From NCBI RefSeq assembly GCF_000568815.1, contig NZ_CP007201.1, positions 2,117,654 to 2,181,653 on the forward strand: a DNA stretch of 64,000 bases, in the 5' to 3' direction. The position numbers and the translations under genes were made by a program. Below, piece after piece: positions 1 to 9,776 of this stretch. This stretch comes from Sulfurospirillum multivorans DSM 12446 (GTDB lineage: Bacteria > Campylobacterota > Campylobacteria > Campylobacterales > Sulfurospirillaceae). The stretch's first letter is position 1. The number at the start of each line of letters is the position of its first letter. The notes under the pieces were generated by a model, which made no database searches, was not told where the DNA came from, and worked only from the letters and a program-made list of their open reading frames with translations.

Positions 1-169
1 TGGGCATCTCATCTTTGTATTCTTGAAAAATACGTTTAAAATCTCCGACAACGACATCGTCTCTTTTAAAGGCGGTGGTATTTAAATTGGCAAGGTTATT
101 GGAGATAAGGTCGAGTTTATTAAACTGAGTGACCATCGCTCCTGTAACGCTGTAGTAGCTACTTTGCAT
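1..169 (-). CDS. Flagellar basal-body rod protein, FlgF/FlgG family (5' part only)
   Basis: The reading frame starts at the ATG ending at 169 and runs off the left edge, giving about 56 residues. The visible N-terminus contains LDLISNNLANLNTTAFKR, the hallmark of the flagellar rod/hook family (FlgB, C, F, G, E), whose amphipathic N-terminal helix packs in the axial structure. The start MQSSYYSVTGAMVTQFNKLD is closest to proximal rod proteins of the FlgF/FlgG type. Family is well supported; the choice of FlgF over FlgG is a guess because only the N-terminus is present. It is divergent from rpoD. Confidence 0.8.
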   Translation of the reverse strand, partial: MQSSYYSVTGAMVTQFNKLDLISNNLANLNTTAFKRDDVVVGDFKRIFQEYKDEMP

Positions 170-267
170 TGTTTTTCCCGCTGTTTTTAAAATCTTTCCT
201 TACTTGAAGCAACTCCCGTTCCACTTTGCCAAAATAATTTTTTAACGTCATTTAAAAGAAAACTCGG

Positions 268-273
268 TATAAT
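268..273 (+). promoter_or_regulatory. -10 box of the rpoD promoter
   Basis: A perfect TATAAT (within CGGTATAATCC) lies 70 nt upstream of the rpoD ATG with no recognisable -35 hexamer. That is the usual form of housekeeping promoters in Campylobacterota. Confidence 0.6.
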
Positions 274-342
274 CCACATCTTTTATTAAAGAAAACAAGA
301 AATTTCCACCTCCATACACCTTACTCAAGGAGAGTCACACTT

Positions 343-2199
343 ATGGCTTCAAAAGAACTCTATACCGCATTAGAAGAACTTTTTGCAGAAAATGAAAAAG
401 CATACGTCACTTACGAAAATGTCATGGATCTTTTTGTAAAGCCACCTACCCCTGCAAACGTTAAAAAACTGATGAGCCTTTTAGAAAAATACAAAGTTAC
501 CCTTATCTCTTCAGCTGAAATTGCCAAAATGCGCAACAAAGAAGAGGCACGAAGACGCGAAGAAGAGCGCCAAAAAATCAAAGATGATGCCCTTGAAGAA
601 GAGTTTGATCTTGCGAGCGAAAAAGAGCTGTTAGAGTGGTCACGCAGCGATAGTCCTGTGCGAATGTATCTTCGTGAAATGGGACAAATCTCACTTTTAA
701 CGAAAGATGAAGAGATCGACATCAGCAAAAAAATTGAATTTGGTGAAGACATCATCATCGATGCGTTCTGCTCTGTTCCGTATCTTATCGACTTTATTCT
801 AGACTATAAAGAAGCGCTGATCAACCGTGAGCGTCGTGTTAAAGAGCTTTTCAAAACCTTTGAAGATGACAGCGACGATGGCGATGATGATGAAGAGTTT
901 GATGAAGAAGAAGGCGAAGAAGGGGAAGAGAAAAAAACCTTCTCGAAAAAAGACAACACGAGAACTGAAAAAGTCATCGAAAGCTTTAAGTCCCTTGAAA
1001 AAGCGAAAAAAGATTGGCTTAAGAGTCTTACCAGACCACCTGAAGAGAACTTGGATGATGCTGAAGAGATGATGAACTACGATCTAGGCCTTGCGTACAA
1101 AAAGAAATTGCTTAAAGACGCATTGATGGATCTTGGACCTACCAGTAAGTTAATTAACGAGCTTGTAAAATCTATGGAAACAGCGCTTAAAAGTGACTTT
1201 GAATTTGACAAGGAGCTTAAACGTTTAGAGTACCGTTTGCCCCTTTTCAACGATACCCTCAGAGAAAATCACGTTAAACTTTTAACCAACATCGTTGATC
1301 TCACCAAAGAAGACATCACGACGATGGTTCCCGAAGCGACGATGGTTTCGACCTACATGGAGATCAAAAAGCTTTTCCAAACTAAGGAAGCCAGCAAACA
1401 AGGCTTTGATCTTGATCCTGAGAAACTCAAAGAGGTTCTTGAGCAGATCAAGCGCGGTAAAAAAATTGCCGACGAGTCTAAAACGCGTATGGCAAAAAGT
1501 AACCTTCGTCTGGTGGTTTCCATCGCAAAACGTTACACCAACAGGGGTTTACCATTCTTAGACTTGATTCAAGAAGGTAACATCGGTTTGATGAAAGCGG
1601 TCGATAAATTTGAGTACAAAAAAGGGTACAAATTCTCAACCTACGCGACATGGTGGATCAGACAAGCCATTTCACGTGCCATTGCCGATCAAGCGCGTAC
1701 GATTCGTATTCCGATCCACATGATCGAGACGATTAATCGTATCAACAAGATCATTCGTAAACACCTTCAAGAAGAAGGCAAAGAGCCTGACATCGAAACC
1801 ATTGCATTGGAAGTGGGTCTGAGTGCCGATAAAGTTAAAAACGTTATAAAAATCACCAAAGAGCCTATTTCGTTGGAAGCGCCTATTGGTAACGAAGACG
1901 ATGGTAAATTTGGCGATTTCGTTGAAGATAAAAGCTCCATCGCCCCAATCGACCACATCTTGAAATCAGATCTTAAAGATCAAATCGATGAAGTGCTCGA
2001 TCAACTCAATGATCGTGAAAAAGCCGTCATTCGTATGCGTTTTGGTTTGATGCACGATGAGAGCGACCGTACGCTTGAAGAGATCGGTAAAGAGCTTAAC
2101 GTAACGCGTGAGCGTGTCCGCCAGATCGAGAGTTCTGCGATTAAAAAGCTCAAACATCCAAAAGTTGGACGTAAACTTAAAAACTATATCGAGAGCTAG
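343..2199 (+). CDS. rpoD: RNA polymerase primary sigma factor RpoD (sigma-70)
   Basis: Housekeeping sigma factor that directs core RNA polymerase to promoters. Seen: region 1.2 ([18 protein letters not shown]), a strongly acidic non-conserved insert at about residues 172-200, region 2 from about residue 387 ([20 protein letters not shown], then the [13 protein letters not shown] -10-binding segment), region 3, and region 4 from about 557 with the helix-turn-helix [20 protein letters not shown] near 577-596. The 618-residue length matches the family. The ATG follows AAGGAG at 328-333. A PAS-like gene begins 3 nt after the stop and is probably cotranscribed. Confidence 0.97.
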   Translation: MASKELYTALEELFAENEKAYVTYENVMDLFVKPPTPANVKKLMSLLEKYKVTLISSAEIAKMRNKEEARRREEERQKIKDDALEEEFDLASEKELLEWSRSDSPVRMYLREMGQISLLTKDEEIDISKKIEFGEDIIIDAFCSVPYLIDFILDYKEALINRERRVKELFKTFEDDSDDGDDDEEFDEEEGEEGEEKKTFSKKDNTRTEKVIESFKSLEKAKKDWLKSLTRPPEENLDDAEEMMNYDLGLAYKKKLLKDALMDLGPTSKLINELVKSMETALKSDFEFDKELKRLEYRLPLFNDTLRENHVKLLTNIVDLTKEDITTMVPEATMVSTYMEIKKLFQTKEASKQGFDLDPEKLKEVLEQIKRGKKIADESKTRMAKSNLRLVVSIAKRYTNRGLPFLDLIQEGNIGLMKAVDKFEYKKGYKFSTYATWWIRQAISRAIADQARTIRIPIHMIETINRINKIIRKHLQEEGKEPDIETIALEVGLSADKVKNVIKITKEPISLEAPIGNEDDGKFGDFVEDKSSIAPIDHILKSDLKDQIDEVLDQLNDREKAVIRMRFGLMHDESDRTLEEIGKELNVTRERVRQIESSAIKKLKHPKVGRKLKNYIES

Positions 2200-2202
2200 T
2201 CT

Positions 2203-2889
2203 ATGAGTAGTTTCGCAGAAGCGTGGATTGAGCACGACTACAATCCTTTCATTGTTTTTGATAACACTGGCAAGATCATCTCCCTCAACCAAGAAGCGCA
2301 ATACCTTCTTGGTGAGGTCAACCATAAAAAAATCTTCGACATTGCCCAGACCTATGCGAGCATGACCTATGGTTTTAAAACGACCATCGTCGACATCGCC
2401 TTTAGTTCATACAAATTTTACGCCATTACGGTGGGGTATGATGATGAGACATCTATCGGCATCAAGCTTTACAAAAGTGCTACCAAAAAGTTTGCCAACG
2501 TTGAAGAGTACGGCGAAAGTGTCAACATCTACGCACTCCTTGATCTGTGCATCAGTGCCTCATCCACCAACTCAACGATCAAATTTAAAAAAGAGTTCGA
2601 CCCCACGTTTCCCGATGTTCGCCTCAAAGTTGAAGACTTTATGAAACTGCTGACCAAGGTCTACCAGTCACACATCACCTCTTCGGTCATTACGACGCGC
2701 TTATCGCTTATTACAGGTGAATACATCCGTTTTAACACCAAAAAATACCCAATTTTTTCCATCTCCATTAAAGGCGATAACAGGGATAGAAACTACGAAA
2801 AAAGCATCGAAGAGATTGCCGTAAAAGGTAACTGTACGATTCACTTTGAAAACGACGAAACACTGATTCACTCAGCCATGGTTTCCTAG
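2203..2889 (+). CDS. Uncharacterised protein with PAS-like N-terminus, cotranscribed with rpoD
   Basis: I do not recognise a named family over the full 228 residues. Residues about 14-50 (FIVFDNTGKIISLNQEAQYL) read like the first strands of a PAS sensor domain. The rest, including YALLDLCISASS and KVEDFMKLLTKVYQ, is faintly like the ATPase half of a histidine kinase but has no phospho-acceptor His and no glycine-rich G boxes. No signal peptide or membrane segment is seen, so it is probably cytosolic. The ATG is 3 nt after the rpoD stop, suggesting translational coupling. It ends at a pair of TTACATGTAA palindromes. Confidence 0.6.
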   Translation: MSSFAEAWIEHDYNPFIVFDNTGKIISLNQEAQYLLGEVNHKKIFDIAQTYASMTYGFKTTIVDIAFSSYKFYAITVGYDDETSIGIKLYKSATKKFANVEEYGESVNIYALLDLCISASSTNSTIKFKKEFDPTFPDVRLKVEDFMKLLTKVYQSHITSSVITTRLSLITGEYIRFNTKKYPIFSISIKGDNRDRNYEKSIEEIAVKGNCTIHFENDETLIHSAMVS

Positions 2890-2894
2890 AAATC

Positions 2895-2928
2895 TTTACA
2901 TGTAAAGTCATTTGGCTTTACATGTAAC
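2895..2928. repeat. Paired TTACATGTAA palindromes between convergent genes
   Basis: Two exact cores at 2896-2905 and 2918-2927, centres 22 bp apart, fill most of the 45-bp gap between the convergent PAS-like and HxlR genes. Each is a palindrome, and because the two copies are also complementary they can form one larger stem. They may act as a bidirectional terminator. Confidence 0.85.
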
Positions 2929-2934
2929 CTTCAT

Positions 2935-3297
2935 TTAAGAGCTTAAACATGCTCCTCCATCAAGCGCTTCACCTGGTTTCATGTGCTCTTTTCCCCACTG
3001 ATACATCAAACTTAAAATCGGTATAAGTGTTTCGCCCTCTGGAGTGAGCGAGTATTCTACTTTGGGAGGCACTTGGTTGTACTGCTCTCTGTGAATGATG
3101 TTATGGCTCTCAAGCTCCTTGAGCTGCTGACTCAACGTTTTATGCGCGATGGGCTGTAGCATCTCTTTTAAACGATTGTAGCGTATGACTTTTGTCTCAG
3201 ATATCTTCCACAAAATAATCCACTTCCACTTTCCCTCTAGAATCGACATCGCATAATACATCGGACATTTTTCGTATTTATCGCTGAAATTTTCCAT
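2935..3297 (-). CDS. HxlR-family winged-helix transcriptional regulator
   Basis: A 120-residue protein with the HxlR pattern: the CPMYYAMSILEGKWKWIILW opening with its single Cys near the N-terminus, then recognition region RYNRLKEMLQPIAHKTLSQQ, then wing PPKVEYSLTPEGETLIPIL. HxlR proteins (YodB, HypR, QorR) are small dimeric repressors or activators that often sense electrophiles or disulfide stress through that Cys. It is divergent from a flavoprotein gene with a 113-bp gap holding an inverted repeat, so that gene is the likely target (inference). Confidence 0.9.
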   Translation of the reverse strand: MENFSDKYEKCPMYYAMSILEGKWKWIILWKISETKVIRYNRLKEMLQPIAHKTLSQQLKELESHNIIHREQYNQVPPKVEYSLTPEGETLIPILSLMYQWGKEHMKPGEALDGGACLSS

Positions 3298-3323
3298 TTT
3301 TTGCTCCGTTACTTCCCTTTTGG

Positions 3324-3338
3324 TTAGTATATAACTAA
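3324..3338. promoter_or_regulatory. Candidate operator for the HxlR regulator
   Basis: TTAGT-ATATA-ACTAA is an inverted repeat with 5-bp arms and a 5-bp spacer in the divergent HxlR/flavoprotein intergenic region. It lies about 35 bp upstream of the flavoprotein -10 and 27 bp upstream of the HxlR ATG, placed to control both. Confidence 0.45.
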
Positions 3339-3372
3339 AAAGTTCATTCTATACTTAAGTCATAAATAACCC

Positions 3373-3378
3373 TATAAT
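3373..3378 (+). promoter_or_regulatory. -10 box for the flavoprotein gene
   Basis: A perfect TATAAT lies 33 nt upstream of the ATG at 3411. The ribosome site AGAAGGA is at 3398-3404. Confidence 0.55.
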
Positions 3379-3410
3379 TCAATTCAACAAAATCTTTAGA
3401 AGGAATACCG

Positions 3411-4094
3411 ATGAAAATTGTAGCGATCAATGGAAGTCCACGTAAAAATGCCAATACCACAACCCTGCTTAAAAATGCCCTTGAAGGCGCAGCAAAAAAT
3501 GGTGCTCAAACAGAGCTGATTCACCTTTACGACCTCAACTATCAAGGCTGTGTAAGCTGCTTCGCCTGTAAACTCAAAAGTGGAAAATCCTATGGAAAAT
3601 GCACGCACAAAGATGAGCTCAAACCTCTTTTAGAAAAACTACGAGATGCAGATGCCATTCTCTTAGGCTCACCCATTTACTTTGGAAATATCACCGGAAT
3701 GATGCGCTCTTTCATCGAACGTTTAGCCTTTCAATACACCCTTTACGATGTCAATTACTCTTCTTTGTTCCCTCGAAAAATACCCATAGGGTTGATGTAC
3801 ACGATGAATTTAGATGAAAAACGAATGCGAGAATGGGGTTATGTTGAAGCGCTTAGTGGTCTTGAAAAAAGACTGGGCAGTATATTTGGCTCTTCCGAAG
3901 CACTCTATGTCACCGATACCTACCAGTTTAAAGACTACTCCAAATACGAAGTAACCGCTTTTAGCGAACCGCACAAAGCCCAAAGGCGTAAAGATGTGTT
4001 CCCAAAAGATTGCGAAAAAGCGTTTGATATGGGAGTTCGCTTTGCCACGCTAGGTGTTTCACCTACGTTTTGCAGTGAAATGGCGCCACATTAG
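3411..4094 (+). CDS. Flavodoxin-fold NAD(P)H-dependent FMN reductase / iron-sulfur-flavoprotein-like
   Basis: N-terminal KIVAINGSPRKNANTTTLL is the FMN-phosphate loop of the NADPH-dependent FMN reductase superfamily. LLGSPIYFGNITGMMRSFIE is the second FMN-contact segment. A cysteine cluster CVSCFACK, followed ten residues later by another Cys, resembles the CX2CX2C(n)C cluster of iron-sulfur flavoproteins, but the last spacing is longer than usual, so cluster binding is uncertain. It probably reduces quinones, nitro compounds or other oxidants in the cytosol. Divergence from an HxlR regulator fits a redox or electrophile response (inference). Confidence 0.8.
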   Translation: MKIVAINGSPRKNANTTTLLKNALEGAAKNGAQTELIHLYDLNYQGCVSCFACKLKSGKSYGKCTHKDELKPLLEKLRDADAILLGSPIYFGNITGMMRSFIERLAFQYTLYDVNYSSLFPRKIPIGLMYTMNLDEKRMREWGYVEALSGLEKRLGSIFGSSEALYVTDTYQFKDYSKYEVTAFSEPHKAQRRKDVFPKDCEKAFDMGVRFATLGVSPTFCSEMAPH

Positions 4095-4107
4095 AAGAAG
4101 ATTTGCG

Positions 4108-4140
4108 TTTACATGTAAGAGTGAAACCTTTACATGTAAC
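4108..4140. repeat. Paired TTACATGTAA palindromes between convergent genes
   Basis: Cores at 4109-4118 and 4130-4139, centres 21 bp apart, lie between the 3' ends of the convergent flavoprotein and SapC genes. Flanking GCG and CGC extend the complementarity between the two copies, so a hairpin joining them is possible. Confidence 0.85.
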
Positions 4141-4160
4141 CGCTTTTAAGGTTCAAAATC

Positions 4161-4850
4161 CTACAAACCCAATCGTCTGATATTGCTCAGCGAGATCAGA
4201 TGCGCAGTCATAAAAGGAGTCGCTCCTTTTTTGCAGATGTCGAGTTTTTTCTTCTCACTTAGGTGGTTCAGTTTTTCTTCATTGAGCGTAAAAAAGCCAT
4301 TGATGGTATGTGTTTTACCCTCTTCATCCAGAACAGTGGCACTTTTTTCCACCAAAAGCTCCCATGCTTCGAGTTCTTTAACAAAAGCGCTGCACGCTTG
4401 CAATTCGCCTTGGAAACGAATGAGAAAATCCAACGTGTTTTTGGTCAAATCGCTCGGCGTTTTGTCCTCTTTAAAAAGCGCTCTTGGTTGATTTGAGGCG
4501 TTTAATGCTTCCAAAGCCTCTTCTTCAATACCTAAAGAAAAGCCCTCTTTTCCCTCATTTTGAACCAAAATAAACGGATAACGTCTCAAAAAAGCAGGAA
4601 GGTATTTGCCTTTTTTAAAACGACGGGTCTCATCTAAGTAGACGTTTTTATCGTTAAAACCAAGTAACGCGATGGCAAGCCAGTCCCCTTCTTTATTTTT
4701 CGTAAATAAAATCGGATAGTCCTTGCACGCTTCGTAAAACTCTCCAATGCCCAAAGGAACGCTTATCATCGTCTCTAAGTTTGGATAGCCAAGGGCGTCA
4801 TTGACAGCTTTGGTTTGATCTTGCGGTTGGTTGATAATATGCAATGCCAT
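4161..4850 (-). CDS. SapC family protein
   Basis: A 229-residue soluble-looking protein matching the SapC family (named from the Campylobacter fetus surface-layer locus). Recognisable parts are the central YLPAFLRRYPFILV segment, the FSLGIEEEA stretch and the C-terminal INGFFTLNEEKLNHLS motif. There is no signal peptide and no catalytic motif. The molecular function of the family is not established, and no surface-layer gene is seen nearby. It lies just downstream of acs on the same strand but is separated by 122 bp carrying a hairpin, so it is probably transcribed separately. Confidence 0.8.
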   Translation of the reverse strand: MALHIINQPQDQTKAVNDALGYPNLETMISVPLGIGEFYEACKDYPILFTKNKEGDWLAIALLGFNDKNVYLDETRRFKKGKYLPAFLRRYPFILVQNEGKEGFSLGIEEEALEALNASNQPRALFKEDKTPSDLTKNTLDFLIRFQGELQACSAFVKELEAWELLVEKSATVLDEEGKTHTINGFFTLNEEKLNHLSEKKKLDICKKGATPFMTAHLISLSNIRRLGL

Positions 4851-4936
4851 AGGTTATGTTCCTCTAAGTGATCGTAATATGTTTGAGCATCATACCATTT
4901 TAAGGGCAAAATTTCACTGTAGGGGAAGAGGAAAAG

Positions 4937-4965
4937 AAGCGGTCACATGTTACATGTAACCGCTT
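4937..4965. terminator. Hairpin downstream of acs containing a TTACATGTAA palindrome
   Basis: Arms AAGCGGT (4937-4943) and ACCGCTT (4959-4965) enclose GTTACATGTAAC. It begins 8 nt past the acs stop, and on the minus strand it is followed by CTTTTCC, a weak T-rich tail. It is a plausible acs terminator built around one copy of the dispersed palindrome. Confidence 0.5.
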
Positions 4966-4972
4966 TGGAGGG

Positions 4973-6919
4973 CTAAAATTCGATGAGATTTTGGATTTTC
5001 TCAACGATGCTTGGATCTTCAAGCGTTGAGATATCTTGTGTGATAGGCTCTTTTTTCGCAATCGAGCGAAGGATTCTTCGCATGATCTTACCACTTCTGG
5101 TTTTTGGAAGTCCCGGAACGAAGCGAATCGCATCGAGTTTGGCGATATTTCCAATTTCCTTAACAATCAGCTTGTTAAGCTCTTGGATCATATACACCTC
5201 TTCGCTTAAGCTATCTTCGCCCTTAATAACAATATAGGCGAAAATTCCCTCGCCTTTGATCGGATCAGGACGACCGACAACAGCCACTTCCGCAACGTTT
5301 TCATGATGCGCAAGAACCGCTTCGATCTCAGCCGTACCAATTCTATGCCCTGAAACGTTGATAACATCATCGGTGCGCCCTGTAATGACGATGTAGCCAT
5401 CATCATCGTACATCGCGCCATCACCCGAAAAGTAAACCGGTTTACCGTCTTTCTTACAATCCCCAAAGTACGACTTCACAAAACGATCACTATCGCCCCA
5501 GATATTGCGGATCATGGATGGCCAAGGTTTGGTGATACACAAGAATCCTTTTTCACCTTTGGGTGTTGGATTGCCGTGCTCATCGATGATCTCTGCTTTA
5601 ATACCTGGAAGTGGGAATGTCGCAGAACCTGGCTTGATCGGTGTAGCACCCGGAAGTGGCGTAATCATATGACCACCCGTCTCTGTTTGCCACCATGTAT
5701 CAACGATAGGACAGTTTCCACCACCGATTTGCTCATAGTACCACATCCACGCATCAGGATTGATCGGCTCACCAACGGTTCCAAGCACTTTGAGAGAACT
5801 TAGATCGTACTTTGAAGGAGCATCAGCCCCCTCTTTGTGAAGCAAACGAATCGCTGTTGGCGCGGTATAGAACTGATTGACCCGGTGCTCTTCGATCATA
5901 CTCCACCATCTGCCTACATCGGGGAACGTTGGAACACCTTCATACATAATGGTCGTTGCACCCATCGCAAGTGGTCCATAAACGATGTATGTATGTCCTG
6001 TAATCCAACCAACGTCCGCCGTACACCAAAACGTATCGTTCTCTTTAACATCAAAAACGTGTTCCATCGTGTACTGCGCCCAAAGGATGTAGCCAGCACT
6101 TCCGTGTTGAACACCTTTTGGTTTGCCAGTACTTCCTGATGTGTAGAGCAAGAAGAGTGGATCTTCTGAGTCCATCCATTCAGGATCACAGTACTGAGAT
6201 TCATTCATGATGATCTCGTTGTAAACATAGTCACGTCCTGGAACGTAGTCGATGTCTTCAAAGTTTCTCTGAACGATCAGTACTTTTTCACAACTCTCAC
6301 ACCCGACACTGAGTGCTTCATCCACAACGGGTTTTAACATGTAAGGTTTACCACGACGAAATGCACCATCGGCGGTAATGACAAGCTTAGCCTCAGCATC
6401 TTGGATACGATCACGTAACGCTTCAGCAGAGAACCCACCAAAAACAACGGAGTGAATTGCACCAATTTTTGCACATGCAAGCATCGCAAATGCCGCTTCA
6501 GGAATCATTGGCATATAAAGAACAACACGATCCCCTTTTTTGATGCCAAATTTATTGCGCATCAAGTTTGCCAAGCGGTTAACACGGTAGAAAAGTTGAA
6601 GATAGGTGATAATGCGACGTTTGCCGTCCTCACCCTCCCAGATAATCGCTGCTTTATTTTTGCGAGTCTTTAAATGACGTCCTAAACACTGATGCGTAAC
6701 ATTTAATTTGCCACCTTCGAACCATTTGTAGAACGGAGCATTATCTTCATTTAATACTCTATCATAAGGCTTAAACCACTCAATTTTCTCACGTGCTAAC
6801 TTGTCCCAATAGCCTTCAAAATCCTCATCCGCTTGGATACAAAGCTCCTTGTACTCACACATGTTCTTAATTCTGGCTTCTTTACTTAAAGCTCTACTTG
6901 GTTCAAAAAGTTGTGACAT
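4973..6919 (-). CDS. acs: Acetyl-CoA synthetase (AMP-forming)
   Basis: Activates acetate: acetate + ATP + CoA gives acetyl-CoA + AMP + PPi, in the cytosol. The adenylation P-loop [10 protein letters not shown] is at residues 260-269. WWQTETGG and the A8 hinge [13 protein letters not shown] are present. The C-terminal TRSGKIMRR places the lysine that is acetylated in the family at about K611. Length 648 matches bacterial Acs. It lies downstream of actP and a DUF485 gene on the same strand, forming an acetate scavenging unit, but an intrinsic terminator separates it from actP, so it probably also has its own promoter in the 93-bp gap. Confidence 0.97.
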   Translation of the reverse strand: MSQLFEPSRALSKEARIKNMCEYKELCIQADEDFEGYWDKLAREKIEWFKPYDRVLNEDNAPFYKWFEGGKLNVTHQCLGRHLKTRKNKAAIIWEGEDGKRRIITYLQLFYRVNRLANLMRNKFGIKKGDRVVLYMPMIPEAAFAMLACAKIGAIHSVVFGGFSAEALRDRIQDAEAKLVITADGAFRRGKPYMLKPVVDEALSVGCESCEKVLIVQRNFEDIDYVPGRDYVYNEIIMNESQYCDPEWMDSEDPLFLLYTSGSTGKPKGVQHGSAGYILWAQYTMEHVFDVKENDTFWCTADVGWITGHTYIVYGPLAMGATTIMYEGVPTFPDVGRWWSMIEEHRVNQFYTAPTAIRLLHKEGADAPSKYDLSSLKVLGTVGEPINPDAWMWYYEQIGGGNCPIVDTWWQTETGGHMITPLPGATPIKPGSATFPLPGIKAEIIDEHGNPTPKGEKGFLCITKPWPSMIRNIWGDSDRFVKSYFGDCKKDGKPVYFSGDGAMYDDDGYIVITGRTDDVINVSGHRIGTAEIEAVLAHHENVAEVAVVGRPDPIKGEGIFAYIVIKGEDSLSEEVYMIQELNKLIVKEIGNIAKLDAIRFVPGLPKTRSGKIMRRILRSIAKKEPITQDISTLEDPSIVEKIQNLIEF

Positions 6920-6985
6920 TGTTACGATCCTTTGTTCTATAATTTAAAACGCCTTTTGATAAATCTTTGAAGGCTATTTTTGAAA

Positions 6986-7011
6986 AAATTTGCCCCTTGC
7001 GAGGCAAATTT
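6986..7011 (-). terminator. Intrinsic terminator just after actP
   Basis: A 9-bp perfect stem, AAATTTGCC (6986-6994) with GGCAAATTT (7003-7011), has an 8-nt loop and is followed on the minus strand by a run of T. It starts 2 nt after the actP stop and would limit read-through into acs. Confidence 0.75.
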
Positions 7012-7012
7012 C

Positions 7013-8656
7013 TTAGTGACTTGAAGCGCCTTCCGCTCCAATACCTGTTTGACTTCGAATAAACTGATGCTCATATGCTGCAATCTCTTTTGCCGCATCG
7101 TCACTTTTATCCATTAAAGAGATGATCCAAATACTGATAAACGCTATACCGACTGAGAAAAGTGCTGGATTACCGTATTTGTAAATAGGCGCTGCATTGT
7201 GTAGAACATCTACCCAAACTGCTTTACTCAAAATAACCAACACAATCGCGGTAAAAAGTCCTAAGCCTCCGCCATAAACGGCACCTCTGGTTGTAAGCTT
7301 TCTCCAAAACATGGAGAGGAAAAGAATCGGGAAGTTAGCACTTGCCGCAATCGCAAACGCAAGTCCAACCATGAACGCAATGTTCTGTTTTTCAAACGCA
7401 ATGCCTAATAATATCGCAACGATACCAAGAGCAATCGTAGCGTACTTAGACACTCTCATCTCTGTCATTTCATCCACACGACCTCGTGCAAAAACATTGG
7501 CATAAAGATCATGACTGACCGCACTTGCACCTGCAAGTGTCAAACCAGAAACAACCGCTAAAATGGTTGCAAAAGCAACGGCTGAGATAAATCCTAAGAA
7601 AAGGTTTCCGCCAATAGCATGAGCAGAGTGAATCGCTGCCATATTACCGCCACCAATCAATGTGTTTTTAACAGTATCAAAATATTGTGGATGACCTGTT
7701 AATAACACGATAGCACCAAATCCTATAATAAAGGTTAAAATATAAAAATAACCTATAAATCCAGTGGCAAAAAAGACGGACTTTCGAGCCTCTTTAGCAT
7801 CGCTTACGGTGAAAAAGCGCATCAAGATATGTGGAAGACCTGCGGTTCCAAACATCAAAGCAACACCTAAGCTGATCGCTGAAATGGGGTCACTGACAAG
7901 ACCGCCTGGGCTCATAATCGCCGCCGATTTTTTCACAGCAACCGCTTGAGAAAAGAGTGTCTCAACATTAAAATCCATTTTGTACATAATCATAACCGCC
8001 ATGAATGTTGCACCAGAGAGCAAGAGGCATGCTTTAATAATTTGTACCCATGTGGTTGCAAGCATGCCACCAAACGTAACATATAAAATCATCAAAATTC
8101 CAACCATAACGACCGCATACGCATAGTCAAGCCCAAATAAAATTTGAATCAATTGACCTGCACCAACCATTTGAGCAATCAAATAAAGTGCAACGGTTGC
8201 CAAAGAACCAAGGGCAGCAAGAGTGCGAATTGGGGTCTGTCTTAAACGGTACGATGCAACATCAGAAAAGGTGTATTTACCCAAATTTCGAAGTTGCTCC
8301 GCTACCAAGAAAAGAATGATCGGCCAACCAACCAAAAAGCCTATGGAGTAAATAAGTCCATCAAAACCTTTGGAATACACCAACCCTGAAATTCCAAGGA
8401 AAGATGCTGCTGACATATAATCACCCGCAATCGCTAAACCATTTTGGAACCCTGTAATTCCTCCACCTGCGGTGTAAAAATCTTTCGCTGTTTTGGTTCG
8501 TTTTGCAGCCCAGTACGTAATACCAAGTGTTCCCGCAACAAAGACTAAGAACATAACGATAGCCGACATATTCACTTCACTTTTCCCTGAAACCTCTGCA
8601 GCCCCAGCAGCAAAGAGAACATTGCTTAATGCTAAAAGCAACAATCCCCATCTCAT
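7013..8656 (-). CDS. actP: Cation/acetate symporter ActP (sodium:solute symporter family)
   Basis: Inner-membrane sodium/solute symporter that takes up acetate and similar short carboxylates. The 547-residue protein starts with a cleavable-looking signal segment ([16 protein letters not shown]) followed by about 13 hydrophobic segments. Family stretches include [30 protein letters not shown] and [19 protein letters not shown]. It overlaps the upstream DUF485 gene by 4 bp (ATGA), the arrangement usual for the yjcH-actP pair. The acs gene follows after a terminator. Confidence 0.95.
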   Translation of the reverse strand: MRWGLLLLALSNVLFAAGAAEVSGKSEVNMSAIVMFLVFVAGTLGITYWAAKRTKTAKDFYTAGGGITGFQNGLAIAGDYMSAASFLGISGLVYSKGFDGLIYSIGFLVGWPIILFLVAEQLRNLGKYTFSDVASYRLRQTPIRTLAALGSLATVALYLIAQMVGAGQLIQILFGLDYAYAVVMVGILMILYVTFGGMLATTWVQIIKACLLLSGATFMAVMIMYKMDFNVETLFSQAVAVKKSAAIMSPGGLVSDPISAISLGVALMFGTAGLPHILMRFFTVSDAKEARKSVFFATGFIGYFYILTFIIGFGAIVLLTGHPQYFDTVKNTLIGGGNMAAIHSAHAIGGNLFLGFISAVAFATILAVVSGLTLAGASAVSHDLYANVFARGRVDEMTEMRVSKYATIALGIVAILLGIAFEKQNIAFMVGLAFAIAASANFPILFLSMFWRKLTTRGAVYGGGLGLFTAIVLVILSKAVWVDVLHNAAPIYKYGNPALFSVGIAFISIWIISLMDKSDDAAKEIAAYEHQFIRSQTGIGAEGASSH

Positions 8657-8967
8657 TTTTCACTCCTTGCTTCTTCTTTGATTTGATTGTTTAAGTCATC
8701 AAACTCGCCATTGGCTCTTTGGATATAAACACCCGTTAAGATAAATGATAAGACAATGATGCCAAATCCTATGGGGATGCCTACGGTGGTTACGCCACTT
8801 CCAATGGTCTGTCCAAAGGTCGTAGGTGAAAAAGCAATTACAAGGATAAACGCATAATAAACAACCAATATAGTGATGGTTAGCTTCCATGCGAAACTAC
8901 TTCTTTTTTGCACGAGTTCGGTATATTTCGGATTAGCTCGTACTCTGTCATAGATGTTCTGACTCAT
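8653..8967 (-). CDS. DUF485 (YjcH-type) small membrane protein
   Basis: A 104-residue protein with two hydrophobic segments ([20 protein letters not shown] and [19 protein letters not shown]), the DUF485 pattern. Partners of this type are nearly always encoded just before ActP and are thought to assist the symporter, though their role is unproven. The start is set at the ATG ending at 8967 because AGAAGGAG lies just upstream; the longer frame to 9021 has no good ribosome site. Its 3' end overlaps actP by 4 bp. Confidence 0.88.
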   Translation of the reverse strand: MSQNIYDRVRANPKYTELVQKRSSFAWKLTITILVVYYAFILVIAFSPTTFGQTIGSGVTTVGIPIGFGIIVLSFILTGVYIQRANGEFDDLNNQIKEEARSEK

Positions 8968-9095
8968 AAATGCTCCTTCTTTGTGATGTGGTAGCCTGAT
9001 GACATTGTAAAGAAGTAACATAGCATTAACGTAGCATTTTTATTTTTGGAACAAAAGAGGATTTTTTTCTAAATAATATGAGTAAAAAAGTAACT

Positions 9096-9773
9096 TTAGC
9101 GGTTTTTCTCGGGGAAATACTTCTCAATCTTATACCCAACACCCTTAAGATTGATGATAAAATCCTCCTTAAGAAGCTTGCGAAAACGACTGATTTCAGC
9201 CCTAATAGAGGCATTATCGATGGGTTCATCGTTCCATACGTAAGTGCGGAATTTCTCGAAGTCAACGACCACACCCATGTTCTCAGAAAGTAGTGTCACA
9301 ATTTGTAACTGCTTCTTCGTAAGGACTTGGACATTGTTATTGTAAAAGAGCATCTGCTCCTCTTTGGAGAAGACATATTTGGAGTTTAAGATGATGTGTT
9401 TGAGGTTTTTGATTGCAGACTCTTTTTTGATCTTGTCGATACGAAGTCCCAATTCTTTAAGATGAAACGGCTTTTTGAGATAGTCCGAAGCGCCTAATTC
9501 AAACGCTTGAGAGATGTCATCGATGTCCACATTGGCACTGATGAAAATGGTCGGAAACGCATGCTCGATCTCATTGAGCGCTTTGAGCAGGTTCAGCCCA
9601 CTCATTTTAGGAATGTTGATGTCTAAAAGTAACAGATCAAACGCATCTTTTTTGATCGCTTCATACGCCTCTTCGCCGTTACCAAAAGCGATGACTTTGT
9701 GCCCCAACGCTTCTAGATACTCCTCGATAGAACTTCGTAACATCAACTCATCTTCGAGCAGTAAAATTTTCAT
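9096..9773 (-). CDS. OmpR/PhoB-type response regulator of the acetate module
   Basis: A 225-residue two-domain regulator. The receiver domain (about 1-115) has the acidic pair ED near residues 7-8, phospho-acceptor D51 in LLLLDINIPKMSG and conserved Lys-Pro at about 101-102. The C-terminal winged helix (about 145-220) includes VLTKKQLQIVTLLSEN, ASIRAEISRFRKLL and the wing KGVGYKIEK. It begins 3 nt after the histidine kinase stop, with AAAGGAT overlapping the kinase end, so the two are one operon. Position just upstream of the DUF485-actP genes suggests it controls them (inference). Confidence 0.9.
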   Translation of the reverse strand: MKILLLEDELMLRSSIEEYLEALGHKVIAFGNGEEAYEAIKKDAFDLLLLDINIPKMSGLNLLKALNEIEHAFPTIFISANVDIDDISQAFELGASDYLKKPFHLKELGLRIDKIKKESAIKNLKHIILNSKYVFSKEEQMLFYNNNVQVLTKKQLQIVTLLSENMGVVVDFEKFRTYVWNDEPIDNASIRAEISRFRKLLKEDFIINLKGVGYKIEKYFPEKNR

Positions 9774-9776
9774 TGG

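Noticed and set aside
411-758. Antisense open frame inside rpoD (also 1672-1956 and 1966-2325 on the minus strand)
   Set aside because: These are shadows of the highly biased rpoD codons; they have no ribosome sites, no recognisable family, and overlap a certain gene completely.
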